The notes beneath the pieces are model-generated. The model worked only from the letters and a program-made list of their open reading frames with translations. It did no database searches and was not told the origin of the DNA. This document shows, piece after piece, positions 44,950 through 53,898 of a DNA stretch of 64,000 nucleotides. A program made the position numbers and the translations under genes. How positions within the stretch are numbered: the first letter of the stretch is position 1; each line of letters begins with the position of its first letter. This DNA comes from Candidatus Poribacteria bacterium (GTDB lineage Bacteria; Poribacteria; WGA-4E; WGA-3G), in assembly GCA_022825825.1 (NCBI GenBank), contig JAJDWA010000075.1, positions 1-64,000 of the forward strand. The letters run 5' to 3'.

Positions 44950-45981
44950 ATGTTTGCCCATGAGCAAATCAACCGCATCTTAATCATTAGGCTGGCGCCA
45001 CTGGGAGAAACGGTTTTAACAACACCTGTCGTCCGTGCTTTACGGCAACACTTCCAAGATGCCTACATCGCTTACATGGTAGCACCGACGCGAGAAGATT
45101 TAGTATCCGCAAACCCACATCTAAATGAGGTGTTGACCTATCAGCCTTCAGTGCCGAAACTAATCTATCAAATTGCTCAGCGAAAATTCCAGATGGTATT
45201 AGTGTTACAGCCAACCTTCCGATTAGTGCTTCACACGTTTATTGCCAGGATTCCATTTCGTATAGGGTTTGAGACAAATACTGGCGGTAAAAGACTTTTA
45301 CATATTGCCGTGCCAAATAACACTGCACAGCACGAAACACAACGTTATCTTGATGTTGTGCGTGCACTTGATATTGAAGTTACAGACGATGAACCGGAAG
45401 TGTTTGTAGATGATGTAGGTAAGGTATGGGTTGATGATTTTCTTAAAAACCAAAACCTGAATGATGGCAAGCCAATTATTGGTCTAAATCCAGGTGCTGC
45501 AACTACTTACCGTCGATGGTCTGCCGATAATTTTGCCGTTCTCGGCGACATGTTTCACAAAGCATACGGCGCTCATATTATCATCACAACAGGACCACGG
45601 GAAGGTGAACTTGCACATCATATAGCAAAACAAATGGAGCATTCACCAGTTATTGTTAAGGATATAACCCCAATGCAACTTGCTGCACTCCTCCAGCAAT
45701 GTCATCTTTACATCAGTAATGATACAGGCCCCATGCATCTGAGCACTGCAGTAAAAACGCCAACAATTGCCTTGTTTGGCGGGTCAAACCCGATTCAATG
45801 GGGACCACACTGGGACAAACATACTGTAATTGCAAGACAAGAATGCGAACTAATGAAAACGTTATCCCCTAAGGAATGGGACGAACATGCCGATGTTGCA
45901 CACCAAAATATGAACGCTATTAAACCGGATATGGTATTTGCAGCTACGGAGAAGATGAAATGGAAAACCCACGAAATGTGA
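44950..45981 (+). CDS. glycosyltransferase family 9 (heptosyltransferase-like)
   Basis: 343 residues, the GT-B fold of ADP-heptose:LPS heptosyltransferases: RILIIRLAPLGETVLTTPVVRALRQHFQDA at the start, PIIGLNPGAATTYRRWSADNFAVLGD, and YISNDTGPMHLSTAVKTPTIALFG as the donor-binding motif. It implies a lipopolysaccharide-type outer membrane. The 3' end overlaps the next gene by 22 bases. It faces divergently from the CPBP gene across 78 bases, which should hold both promoters. Confidence 0.9.
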   Translation: MFAHEQINRILIIRLAPLGETVLTTPVVRALRQHFQDAYIAYMVAPTREDLVSANPHLNEVLTYQPSVPKLIYQIAQRKFQMVLVLQPTFRLVLHTFIARIPFRIGFETNTGGKRLLHIAVPNNTAQHETQRYLDVVRALDIEVTDDEPEVFVDDVGKVWVDDFLKNQNLNDGKPIIGLNPGAATTYRRWSADNFAVLGDMFHKAYGAHIIITTGPREGELAHHIAKQMEHSPVIVKDITPMQLAALLQQCHLYISNDTGPMHLSTAVKTPTIALFGGSNPIQWGPHWDKHTVIARQECELMKTLSPKEWDEHADVAHQNMNAIKPDMVFAATEKMKWKTHEM

Positions 45982-47429
45982 TCACAAACTGCCTGAAAGC
46001 ACTTCGAATCCGATCACGTGTGCAAACAGGCTTTCAAGCAGGAACACAAGCCATCTTTTTTTCGGTGTGTTTTCTTGCCTTACTATATGTGGGGACTCGC
46101 TTCGTTCTATTTCCATTTTCTGTCACACGAATTACACCTTTCGTAATTATCGGGGCAGCAGTGATCGGGACCTGTCTCAGTTTTAGGAATTGTCCAACGG
46201 TGTCTGATATTGCTGGTTATATTGATGAACATCTGGAGCTCAAGGAACGCGTCAGCACATCGTTAGAATTGATACAGGAAAACCGGCAAGATGAATTAGC
46301 ACAACTGCAAATTCAGGATTCTGCAAAAGGTGTTGCAAACGCAGATGTGGCGAAGATAATGCCATACACACTCCCGCGATTCCTGAAATGGATTCCGATC
46401 CCCCTTTTAATTATCGGACTCTCTTTTGCTGTGCCTCGCCAATATGAACTGCTTCAACCGCCAACAGCTACCGAGCGAGAAGCAATTGATGAGACAATTA
46501 AAAATCTTTCGGATGGTCTTGGGAATATTCAAAACCCATTAGTCCAAGATGAAATAAGAAAAACAATCAAACAACTTAAAAATGTGAAAGATATTACTTC
46601 TGCTCAAGAACATTTGCGTTCCTTAAATAGTAAAATTCAACAACAGAAATCGGATTTTCCTGATGAGTCGGCTATAGCGCAGGCAACTCAATCAACGCAG
46701 CACTTCAAAGGTATGGATACTACCGTTCTCACAGACGAACTTGAAAACCTTGCGGCGCAAGCGGAACTTTCCCCTCAACTTCGTGATGAACTTGCCAAAC
46801 TCTTCGAAAAAATGGCAGAGAACGTTCCGCGGGGAGAACTAAGTCGCGCATTAGATCAAGTTCAGGGCAAGGCAGTTTCTCCAGGGACATTACAGAAGAT
46901 CGTTGATGCCCTTCAAAAACTTAATCAACTCAATCAACTTGAAGCACAACTTACTGAAAGCAGAAAAGATATTGCATTAGCAAGCATAGAAACCAACCAA
47001 TCCACAGGCGAAGTTGCCAGCAGTGACGGTGCACCTGGTCGAGAAACTGGAAATACAGAAACACAAGGCACACAAGAAACAGGCGGTCCTTCCGATTTTT
47101 CACCTGCTGGCGATGATACAACAACTTCTGCTGATGAAAACGTTATTGAAAAACCGCTTCCCGGTGGTAAAGTCCCGTCCTTAGAAATTGCTGGAAATGC
47201 GTTGGAAATAAATTCAGAGACTGCATCAGATACGCACAGTATTGCAAGAGTTTTCACTGGAAAAGCGGGGAACGCGGGAACTGAACCTGACTATCTACCG
47301 TTTAGTGATGTTGTACTTTCAGCACAGCGCAAGTACGCACAAGCAATTGAGAATGATCAAATTCCAGTGCGATACCGATCACAGATTAAAGCCTACTTGG
47401 AGGCAATTGCCAAAATAAATGAAAAGTAA
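45960..47429 (+). CDS. large coiled-coil membrane protein, unknown function
   Basis: 489 residues. Two membrane helices near residues 30-70 and one near 140 bracket a short loop with LKERVSTSLELIQEN, a pattern seen in DUF4175-like proteins. The rest is a long helical region (about 170-340) and a low-complexity Gly/Thr/Ser stretch (about 345-410) before a compact C-terminal helix. It overlaps the GT9 gene by 22 bases and the TVP38 gene by 11, so the three are one operon. No function can be given. Confidence 0.75.
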   Translation: MENPRNVITNCLKALRIRSRVQTGFQAGTQAIFFSVCFLALLYVGTRFVLFPFSVTRITPFVIIGAAVIGTCLSFRNCPTVSDIAGYIDEHLELKERVSTSLELIQENRQDELAQLQIQDSAKGVANADVAKIMPYTLPRFLKWIPIPLLIIGLSFAVPRQYELLQPPTATEREAIDETIKNLSDGLGNIQNPLVQDEIRKTIKQLKNVKDITSAQEHLRSLNSKIQQQKSDFPDESAIAQATQSTQHFKGMDTTVLTDELENLAAQAELSPQLRDELAKLFEKMAENVPRGELSRALDQVQGKAVSPGTLQKIVDALQKLNQLNQLEAQLTESRKDIALASIETNQSTGEVASSDGAPGRETGNTETQGTQETGGPSDFSPAGDDTTTSADENVIEKPLPGGKVPSLEIAGNALEINSETASDTHSIARVFTGKAGNAGTEPDYLPFSDVVLSAQRKYAQAIENDQIPVRYRSQIKAYLEAIAKINEK

Positions 47430-48093
47430 GGTAATTAAACTTGCTATTGCTATTGGTGTTATGGCTGCGACCTATTTTCTGTTAAGGTATTACGGCGTTA
47501 CGGAGTACATTGATCTTAAGAATATCTACAAAATCAAAGATTGGGTTTCAAGTTTTGGAATAACCGCGCCATTAGTCTACATCGGTTTTTACATTGTTGC
47601 GACACTTTTCTTTTTGCCGGGTTTACCAATTACAGTGCTTTCAGGGATTGCTTTCGGTCCGGTGTGGGGTATCATTTATGTTTGGGTTGGGGCGACTATT
47701 GGGGTTTCCCTTGCCTTTCTTATTGCACGCTATGTAGCACGCGAACTTATTGAAAGCTGGGTTACAGATAACGCACAATTTCGAAAAATTGATGAAAAGG
47801 TGGAACAGGAAGGGTGGCGCATCTTGATATTTACGCGTTTAGTTCCCATTTTTCCCTTTAATTTGCAAAACTACGCTTACGGTTTAACCAAAATTAAGTT
47901 TCCTACCTACGCGCTTGTTTCATCCATATTTATGCTGCCTGGAACTATAGCTTATGTGCAAATCGGTGGTGCGCTTGTCAGCGGCGAAGGGAATCTGTCT
48001 AAGACTTTGATTTATCTCTCTATAGCAGGAATTCTTATTCTTTTTGTATCTCTCATTCCAAAATTTCTGCGGAAACGTCAATCCGATTTATAG
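47419..48093 (+). CDS. TVP38/TMEM64 family membrane protein (DedA-like)
   Basis: 224 residues with about six membrane helices. The family motif is seen: FFLPGLPITVLSGIAFGPVWGIIYVWVGATIG with a preserved Pro and Gly-rich loop, then FTRLVPIFPFNLQNYAYGLT with the functional Arg and Pro. Members act in lipid scrambling or undecaprenyl-phosphate translocation. The 3' end stops 4 bases before the convergent CCA-adding gene. Confidence 0.9.
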   Translation: MKSKVIKLAIAIGVMAATYFLLRYYGVTEYIDLKNIYKIKDWVSSFGITAPLVYIGFYIVATLFFLPGLPITVLSGIAFGPVWGIIYVWVGATIGVSLAFLIARYVARELIESWVTDNAQFRKIDEKVEQEGWRILIFTRLVPIFPFNLQNYAYGLTKIKFPTYALVSSIFMLPGTIAYVQIGGALVSGEGNLSKTLIYLSIAGILILFVSLIPKFLRKRQSDL

Positions 48094-48096
48094 GGA

Positions 48097-49395
48097 TTAT
48101 CGCTGACGAATTAACATTTCCACCATAGCGAGTGCCTCATCACGCGTCTGAATATCACCGTAAAACTGACATTCCTCAATTTGTTCCAAAAGTATTCTAA
48201 TTTTTTTCCCTTTCTTGATATGGAATTTCTTAATGATATCTTTGCCTGTAATAAGTCGCCCTTGCTTGAGAATAGGTAAAAAATGTCTGTAGTAGGTGTC
48301 CGTAATTTGTCCAAGTACTTCTGGTGGAATCGGCGCTGCCGCCGCTGAGTACAGAAGTTCACCCCACCAATCAGACTCCGAGTCTCTTAGAAAATCAATT
48401 ATCTGCTCCTTTGTCAATTCATTATCTGAAAGTTGTTGGCATCCCATAACGAGACATTTCATAAACTGCACTGCTTTCTTACTCAACCGAAGTAACTCGC
48501 CAATATCTCCAATATTTCCCTGCAGAAGTAAGCAGAGCTTAATCAGTGATAGACGATTGGCATAAAAACCTAATTCTCCACTAAGGTAGGTATTGATTTC
48601 ATCTTTATAAGAAGAAAGCGTTTCAGGAATCGGATTGTCCTCAAAGTTTTCTAACGGTTCCCACAAGGTGTTTGTCTGTTTTATATTTGGAAAAACGTGT
48701 GCTAACAACCCAATCTTAAGAATCTGCTGCAAATAGGAAGTTGCTTTATCAACGCTGAGAATTTTCAATAATTCATCGCGGACTCGTTCTATGGAAACTC
48801 GCGGTAACAGGTGCTTATGCTTTTGAACGAATCCGATGGACTTTTCAGATATTTTAAAATTCAACTGTGCTGCGAATCGATAAATTCGCATGAGGCGTAA
48901 AGGATCGTTAAGTATAACTTGCTCACTGGAAAATTGGAGCTGACGTGTAGCTAAATCGTTTCTACCGTTGCATGGATCAATTATTTCAGGATTATCCGAT
49001 TCCAGAGCCGATTCAAGCGAGATTGCCATAGCGTTGATTGTTAGGTCGCGTAAATGCAGATCATCCGTAAGGGTTGCGGCTCTAAATTGTGCAAAATCTA
49101 TACTCAATTCAGTCGAAGCAAGTTGAGATTTTTTAATCATAACACGCGCAGTAGGCGGTTGTTCTTCGAGCAGAATGAAATGAGCCCGGATACTGTTAGC
49201 GAACAGTTTAGCAAATTGAATAGTATCCGATTCTAACGTGAAATCCCAATCTGCTGTAGGACGGTTTAGCAACAAGTCCCGAACACTACCACCTACAAGA
49301 TAGAGTTGAACCTCCTGTTTTTTAGCAAAATCACAGAGCGTTTTCATCAACGGATTGTCCCGTAATTCTTGGGTTTTGAGTGTTGTATTATGCAT
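48097..49395 (-). CDS. cca: CCA-adding tRNA nucleotidyltransferase / poly(A) polymerase family
   Basis: 432 residues, class II nucleotidyltransferase. The active site is LYLVGGSVRDLLLNRPTADWDFTLE near residue 33 with the metal-binding DxD, followed by TINAMAISL, NDPLRLMRIYRFAAQ and the neck domain. CCA addition is needed because both tRNAs at 33731-33898 lack an encoded CCA. It overlaps the upstream gene by one base (TAATG), indicating coupling. Confidence 0.88.
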   Translation of the reverse strand: MHNTTLKTQELRDNPLMKTLCDFAKKQEVQLYLVGGSVRDLLLNRPTADWDFTLESDTIQFAKLFANSIRAHFILLEEQPPTARVMIKKSQLASTELSIDFAQFRAATLTDDLHLRDLTINAMAISLESALESDNPEIIDPCNGRNDLATRQLQFSSEQVILNDPLRLMRIYRFAAQLNFKISEKSIGFVQKHKHLLPRVSIERVRDELLKILSVDKATSYLQQILKIGLLAHVFPNIKQTNTLWEPLENFEDNPIPETLSSYKDEINTYLSGELGFYANRLSLIKLCLLLQGNIGDIGELLRLSKKAVQFMKCLVMGCQQLSDNELTKEQIIDFLRDSESDWWGELLYSAAAAPIPPEVLGQITDTYYRHFLPILKQGRLITGKDIIKKFHIKKGKKIRILLEQIEECQFYGDIQTRDEALAMVEMLIRQR

Positions 49396-50006
49396 TAGTT
49401 CGTCCGTACTTTTCGCTGTTGCGCTTTGCGTGATCGGAATAAAATTCCATCAAGATAGAGATGTGAGGCATAGCCTATCAAACCTGCGAGATAGTATGCT
49501 AAACTACTCCGCAGCGTATCGGAAAGACTTTCCCAAGTTACCAATGAATCAAATAGATCTGGAAGTTCTTTCCAACCAGTTCCCCAATTTGGGTACTCCA
49601 CATAAATTGGAATTACCAGAAACACACCTGGCAGCAGAAGCATAGTAATCTTTGAGTGAGTCCATCCCCGATGCCTACTCAGAATCGGAAGCATCGCAAA
49701 TAATCCTAAAAGCGCTGCCTCTAAATATCTTTGTAGGAAAAGGATAAGCGAAACGTTCAACACAAATAGAACAGTATAAAAGATTTGTTGACTTCTACTT
49801 TTAATATCTACGTCGGGCCACAACCCAAACAGCAGCGCGATGGAAAAACACCCAAGGATTCCTAACGGGTCTATTGAAATAGTCGGATTCCAGTTGAATG
49901 GTAATCCGTAGGTGATTGAAACGGAGATTGTGGCTACAAGCGAAATTAGGAAGAAAGTGCTATAAGCTGTCAATCCGCCGAGCCAATGTTCGCGAAACAT
50001 GCTCAT
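49395..50006 (-). CDS. YdjM-like membrane-bound metal-dependent hydrolase
   Basis: 203 residues, five membrane helices. The signature His and Asp residues are present: HWLGGL at the start, GLWPDVDIKSRSQ and HRGWTHS. YdjM in E. coli is SOS-regulated, but no LexA box is apparent upstream here. A second ATG two codons in is equally possible. The stop overlaps the start of the CCA-adding gene. The function of the family is unclear. Confidence 0.83.
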   Translation of the reverse strand: MSMFREHWLGGLTAYSTFFLISLVATISVSITYGLPFNWNPTISIDPLGILGCFSIALLFGLWPDVDIKSRSQQIFYTVLFVLNVSLILFLQRYLEAALLGLFAMLPILSRHRGWTHSKITMLLLPGVFLVIPIYVEYPNWGTGWKELPDLFDSLVTWESLSDTLRSSLAYYLAGLIGYASHLYLDGILFRSRKAQQRKVRTN

Positions 50007-50063
50007 AGTAAATAGTATAACATGTGCAGTTGAAAATTAAAAAGTCTTTTATGGCACACGCGG

Positions 50064-50279
50064 GGTTATTTAGTTTTAAGAATTCCATTTTATGAGGTTA
50101 ACTGTGAGTTTATGTTTTGAAGGGTAGGTGCGGTTTCCTAACCGTACTGGTCAGATATGGCTAATGGTGCGATTAGGAAAACGCACCTACCAGGAGTATT
50201 CACATATTGGACATTGGACTACATCATAAATACTAACGTTCGTGATAAAAATCGCAAGAAAACCGAAAACTAAATAACC
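50064..50279. mobile_element. MITE-like derivative of the ISAs1-family relic
   Basis: The left end ggttatttagtttta (50064-50078) continues for about 60 bases with close similarity, one small gap aside, to the reverse complement of the right end of the element at 19245-19864. The right end (up to 50279) matches the reverse complement of that element's left end for about 50 bases, through gttagtatttatga. The interior coding sequence is absent; a ggtttcctaacc-type repeat pair fills it. The 216-bp element is thus the same family in inverted orientation, non-autonomous. Confidence 0.75.
50120..50195. repeat. pair of dispersed palindromic repeats inside the MITE
   Basis: ggtaggtgcggtttcctaac from 50123 and gtgcgattaggaaaacgcac from 50167 are two family copies in opposite orientation, with cctacc tails facing outward. 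They lie within the MITE-like element, so one mobile repeat has inserted into another. Confidence 0.75.
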
Positions 50280-50427
50280 CTGGAACTTCTCAAATTACGT
50301 TGACGTACAAACTGAAACATGATATACTTTAACGGATATATAGATGTTATCTCATAATATATAGATAGCGTGGTAATGAACATATAACACCGAATTTGTG
50401 TAAATGTAATATTAGGAGGAATAATTC

Positions 50428-52305
50428 ATGAAACGGGGAATATTTTTTACGATTATTTTAACTGTGTTGTTCTACACAACGCCGCTCGTGTTCGCTCAAA
50501 AAGAGTGGGTTACAGTCAGTGAATCTCAGTGGGATGCCAGCTTTTCTGATGTCTTTTTTTTAGACGCTCAGAACGGTTGGATAGTTGGGAGCAATTCTAC
50601 CATTTTAAATACCACTGATGGTGGTAAAACTTGGAATCGTCAACCGAATCAACCATTACCTTTCAACATTGAATTAAAGAAAGTTCGGTTTATCAATCCC
50701 CAAATTGGATGGGTTGTAGGCGAAAATGGAACTGTGTTAAAAACACTTAATGGCGGACAACAGTGGAGCAAGCTACCTACCGGGACCCTTGTTGCATTGT
50801 TAGGAGTCTCATTTGCAGATGAACAGAACGGTTGGGCCTGTGGTGATGGTGGATTCATCATGCGGACAAAAGATGGCGGTGCCTCATGGGTACAACAACC
50901 GATTGATACTAATAACACGATTGAAGGTGTTCATTTCGTCACGCCGGAAGTCGGTTGGGCAGCAGGCGGAGGAGGAACCTTACTTCATACAACTGACGGT
51001 GGAGACACTTGGGATTTTCAGACCAGTGCCACAGTCAACACCCTTGATGCTATTTCCATGCTTGACAACACAACCGGTTGGGCAGTTGGTGCTGGTGGTG
51101 CCATTGTGGCAACAGCGGACGGTAAGAATTGGGAAGTCCAACAGAGTAATGTGCCACATTCCAATGGAATGCCTGAGCCAATTTGGGATGTTCATTTCGC
51201 AGACGAAAATGTGGGTATTGCTGCGGCAGAATTCGGTGTGATTCTCAGAACAATTGATGGCGGAAAAACATGGAAACCGCTCAATTATCGCCCGGTTGCC
51301 GCTCGTCTTCAAGGTGTTCACATGACCAGTCTAACCGAAGCCTGGGTCGTCGGCGATATGTCAACAATCCTTCATACAACTGATGGCGGCGAAACTTGGG
51401 ACATCATTTCTAATATGAACGAACTGCGTGCCGCCTATTTTCACGATGATCAACTCGGTTGGGTAGTCGGTTTATCGGGTAGTGTTCTATACACGAACGA
51501 CGGTGGGAAAACATGGAAACCTCAAAATAGTGGTAATGTTTTTGAACTTTTCGGAGTCGGGTTTGTTAACGAAAAAAGAGGTTATATCGTTGGTAGTAAT
51601 GCTGCGTTGGTTGAAACGCTTGATGGTGGAAAAACATGGAAAAGTGTCAGTAACCCGAGAGATGAAGGTGGACACGCTGTCGCACGAATTCAGTATGGAG
51701 GAGCGGGTTTCCGAAGCCAAGTGGCATCCTATGGGCTGAGTTTTGGTACGCCAACCCACGGATGGTTAGTCGGTGGTACAGGGAAAGTAATGCGGACTAC
51801 CGACAGCGGACAGACATGGATTGGACAAGAGATAGATCCTGGATTTACAGGAGCAGGTTTTGTCGATCTGTTCGGTGTCCATTTCATAAATGATAAAATT
51901 GGATGGGTAGTCGGTTTTGGTGGAACGATCGCGAAGACCACTGATGGCGGCGAAACATGGAGCATTACCATGGGGTCTGCAGAATTGCAGGATGTCTGCG
52001 CTATTAATCCACAAACTGCTTGGGTTGCTGGTAGTCAAGGCTCAATTATGGTTACCACTGATGGTGGACAAACGTGGATTGATCAAACTGTTCCTACCCA
52101 AGAAAACCTCAACGCCATCCTCTTTGTAGCCGAAAAAGAGGGATGGGCAGTTGGTGACAAAGGCATTATTCTACACACAACTGACGGTGGTGTTACATGG
52201 TTGCGGTATAGTTCCCCAACTACAAACAATCTTAGGGATATTGTAAAAACACCGAACGGGACGTTATGGATCTTCGGCGATTCAACAACAATTCTCCGCT
52301 ATTAA
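50428..52305 (+). CDS. secreted YCF48-type 14-blade propeller protein
   Basis: 625 residues. A signal peptide (ending VFAQ) is followed by 13 Asp-box motifs of the form LHTTDGGDTW, each preceded by a GWAVG-type strand, and a closing half-blade (TTILRY). Thirteen full units plus the closing strand suit two seven-bladed propellers. This is the BNR/YCF48 family; the plant and cyanobacterial member aids photosystem II assembly, but bacterial ones of this size are surface or secreted and of unknown use. AGGAGG precedes the ATG. It stands alone between the MITE and tolC. Confidence 0.88.
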   Translation: MKRGIFFTIILTVLFYTTPLVFAQKEWVTVSESQWDASFSDVFFLDAQNGWIVGSNSTILNTTDGGKTWNRQPNQPLPFNIELKKVRFINPQIGWVVGENGTVLKTLNGGQQWSKLPTGTLVALLGVSFADEQNGWACGDGGFIMRTKDGGASWVQQPIDTNNTIEGVHFVTPEVGWAAGGGGTLLHTTDGGDTWDFQTSATVNTLDAISMLDNTTGWAVGAGGAIVATADGKNWEVQQSNVPHSNGMPEPIWDVHFADENVGIAAAEFGVILRTIDGGKTWKPLNYRPVAARLQGVHMTSLTEAWVVGDMSTILHTTDGGETWDIISNMNELRAAYFHDDQLGWVVGLSGSVLYTNDGGKTWKPQNSGNVFELFGVGFVNEKRGYIVGSNAALVETLDGGKTWKSVSNPRDEGGHAVARIQYGGAGFRSQVASYGLSFGTPTHGWLVGGTGKVMRTTDSGQTWIGQEIDPGFTGAGFVDLFGVHFINDKIGWVVGFGGTIAKTTDGGETWSITMGSAELQDVCAINPQTAWVAGSQGSIMVTTDGGQTWIDQTVPTQENLNAILFVAEKEGWAVGDKGIILHTTDGGVTWLRYSSPTTNNLRDIVKTPNGTLWIFGDSTTILRY

Positions 52306-52434
52306 AATCTCTTCAAAGATATCGGTGGTACATTTGGCAGCACCTCTCGTATATTATAAGATAACATCTAATGAATTTTAATCTGATGGACGCAAGATTC
52401 AACTTTGCATTCATTTGGGAGGTAAACAACACAC

Positions 52435-53823
52435 ATGAATTCAGGATGGTTCCATTACTCACATTGGGTAGGAACCTTTTTACTACTATTGTTAACTTGC
52501 TCAGCATCCGCTGAAAAAGTTCAAGTGTTAACCCTTGAAAATAGCCTACAAATTGCCAAAGGGAACAATCTCACTATTCAGTCATCTGAGCAAAATCTAA
52601 AATCTGCCGAGGCACAAGTTAACACTGCCCGTGCTGCAATGCTACCCCGCCTCGCAGCAAGCGGCAATTATACTTACTTTAAAGACGTACAAAAATCCGT
52701 AATTTATGCACAAGGAGGTTTTGGATTTCCTATACCTGGGGAAGATATGAATGGCATGTCAACACAAAGTGTGGACAATGAGGCAGATTTAATTGAATTG
52801 GAGTTTGGTGCACACCATAACGTTCAGGGTACAGTCAGTTTAACGCAACCTGTGTTTGCTTGGGGGCGCTACTATTACGGTTACCAAGCCGCTAAACTCA
52901 AATACGAAGCGGCACAAAAAGAGTTAAACGCTGCATACAATAAACTGCGATTAGATGTCTATGAGGCATTTTATCGTGTGTTAATAGCACAAGAATTTGT
53001 GAAAGTTGCTGAACAAAGTGTTGCGTTAGTCCAAAAGCAACTCGGTATTGCACAAACCTCCTTTGATGCTGGGGCAACCACCAATTTTGACGTGCTTCGT
53101 GCAAAGGTGCAACTCGCAAATTCAGAATCACAATTGATTCGTGCCAAAAACGGTGTTAAAACAGCACAAAACGCGTATAAAACATTGCTGAACCTACCGC
53201 TCTCTGAACAGATTTCAGTAGAAGGCTCGTTTGAGATTCCCGAAATCCAAATTCAATTGGATGAATTAATTAAATTAGCATTTGAAACGCGTCCAGAAAT
53301 CAGCCAATCTCAACTCAACGAACAAGCTGGACAAAAACAACTCGGTGTTGCCAAGACGCGAAACCTACCTGATCTCGCTTTTTTCTCTAATTATCAAATA
53401 TCCCACAACGAAAGACTCACGCAAATGAACCGTATCTGGAGCCTTGGATTGCAAATTAACATACCAATTTTCGATGGGTTTGCTTCCCGTGCGGGCGTCC
53501 AACAGAGCGAATCTGTTCTGAAGCAGCTCCAATTAGGTACAAACCAGGTTATGTCATCTGTTGAATTTGAAGTGCGTAACGCCTACCTTGCTTTGCTTGA
53601 AGCGAAAACGCTTATAGACGTTCAGCGTGAGACCGTAGCACAAGCACAAGAAAGCGTTAGGATTGCTACACTTCAATTTGAAAACGGCATGATTACGAGT
53701 GTTGGACTTACCGACACACAACTCGCATTGATGCAGGCAAAAGTCAACCGTCTCCAGGCACTACACGATTATGTTGTTGGCTTGGCACGATTGGAAAAAG
53801 CAACAGGACAAAGAATACAATAA
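52435..53823 (+). CDS. TolC-family outer membrane efflux protein
   Basis: 462 residues with a signal peptide (LLLTCSASA). The TolC helix-turn pattern appears twice: LTLENSLQIAKGNNLTIQSSEQNLKSAEAQVNTARAAMLPRL at the start and the second half near residue 275. The exit duct of tripartite efflux. GGGAGG lies 12 bases upstream. The next gene, 75 bases on, is the periplasmic adaptor. Confidence 0.9.
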   Translation: MNSGWFHYSHWVGTFLLLLLTCSASAEKVQVLTLENSLQIAKGNNLTIQSSEQNLKSAEAQVNTARAAMLPRLAASGNYTYFKDVQKSVIYAQGGFGFPIPGEDMNGMSTQSVDNEADLIELEFGAHHNVQGTVSLTQPVFAWGRYYYGYQAAKLKYEAAQKELNAAYNKLRLDVYEAFYRVLIAQEFVKVAEQSVALVQKQLGIAQTSFDAGATTNFDVLRAKVQLANSESQLIRAKNGVKTAQNAYKTLLNLPLSEQISVEGSFEIPEIQIQLDELIKLAFETRPEISQSQLNEQAGQKQLGVAKTRNLPDLAFFSNYQISHNERLTQMNRIWSLGLQINIPIFDGFASRAGVQQSESVLKQLQLGTNQVMSSVEFEVRNAYLALLEAKTLIDVQRETVAQAQESVRIATLQFENGMITSVGLTDTQLALMQAKVNRLQALHDYVVGLARLEKATGQRIQ

Positions 53824-53898
53824 ACAACATTACACCAAAAGAAATAGACCATATTTAAGGATGGAGTTTCTTTCCATCCACTGAAGGAGCATTACAAA

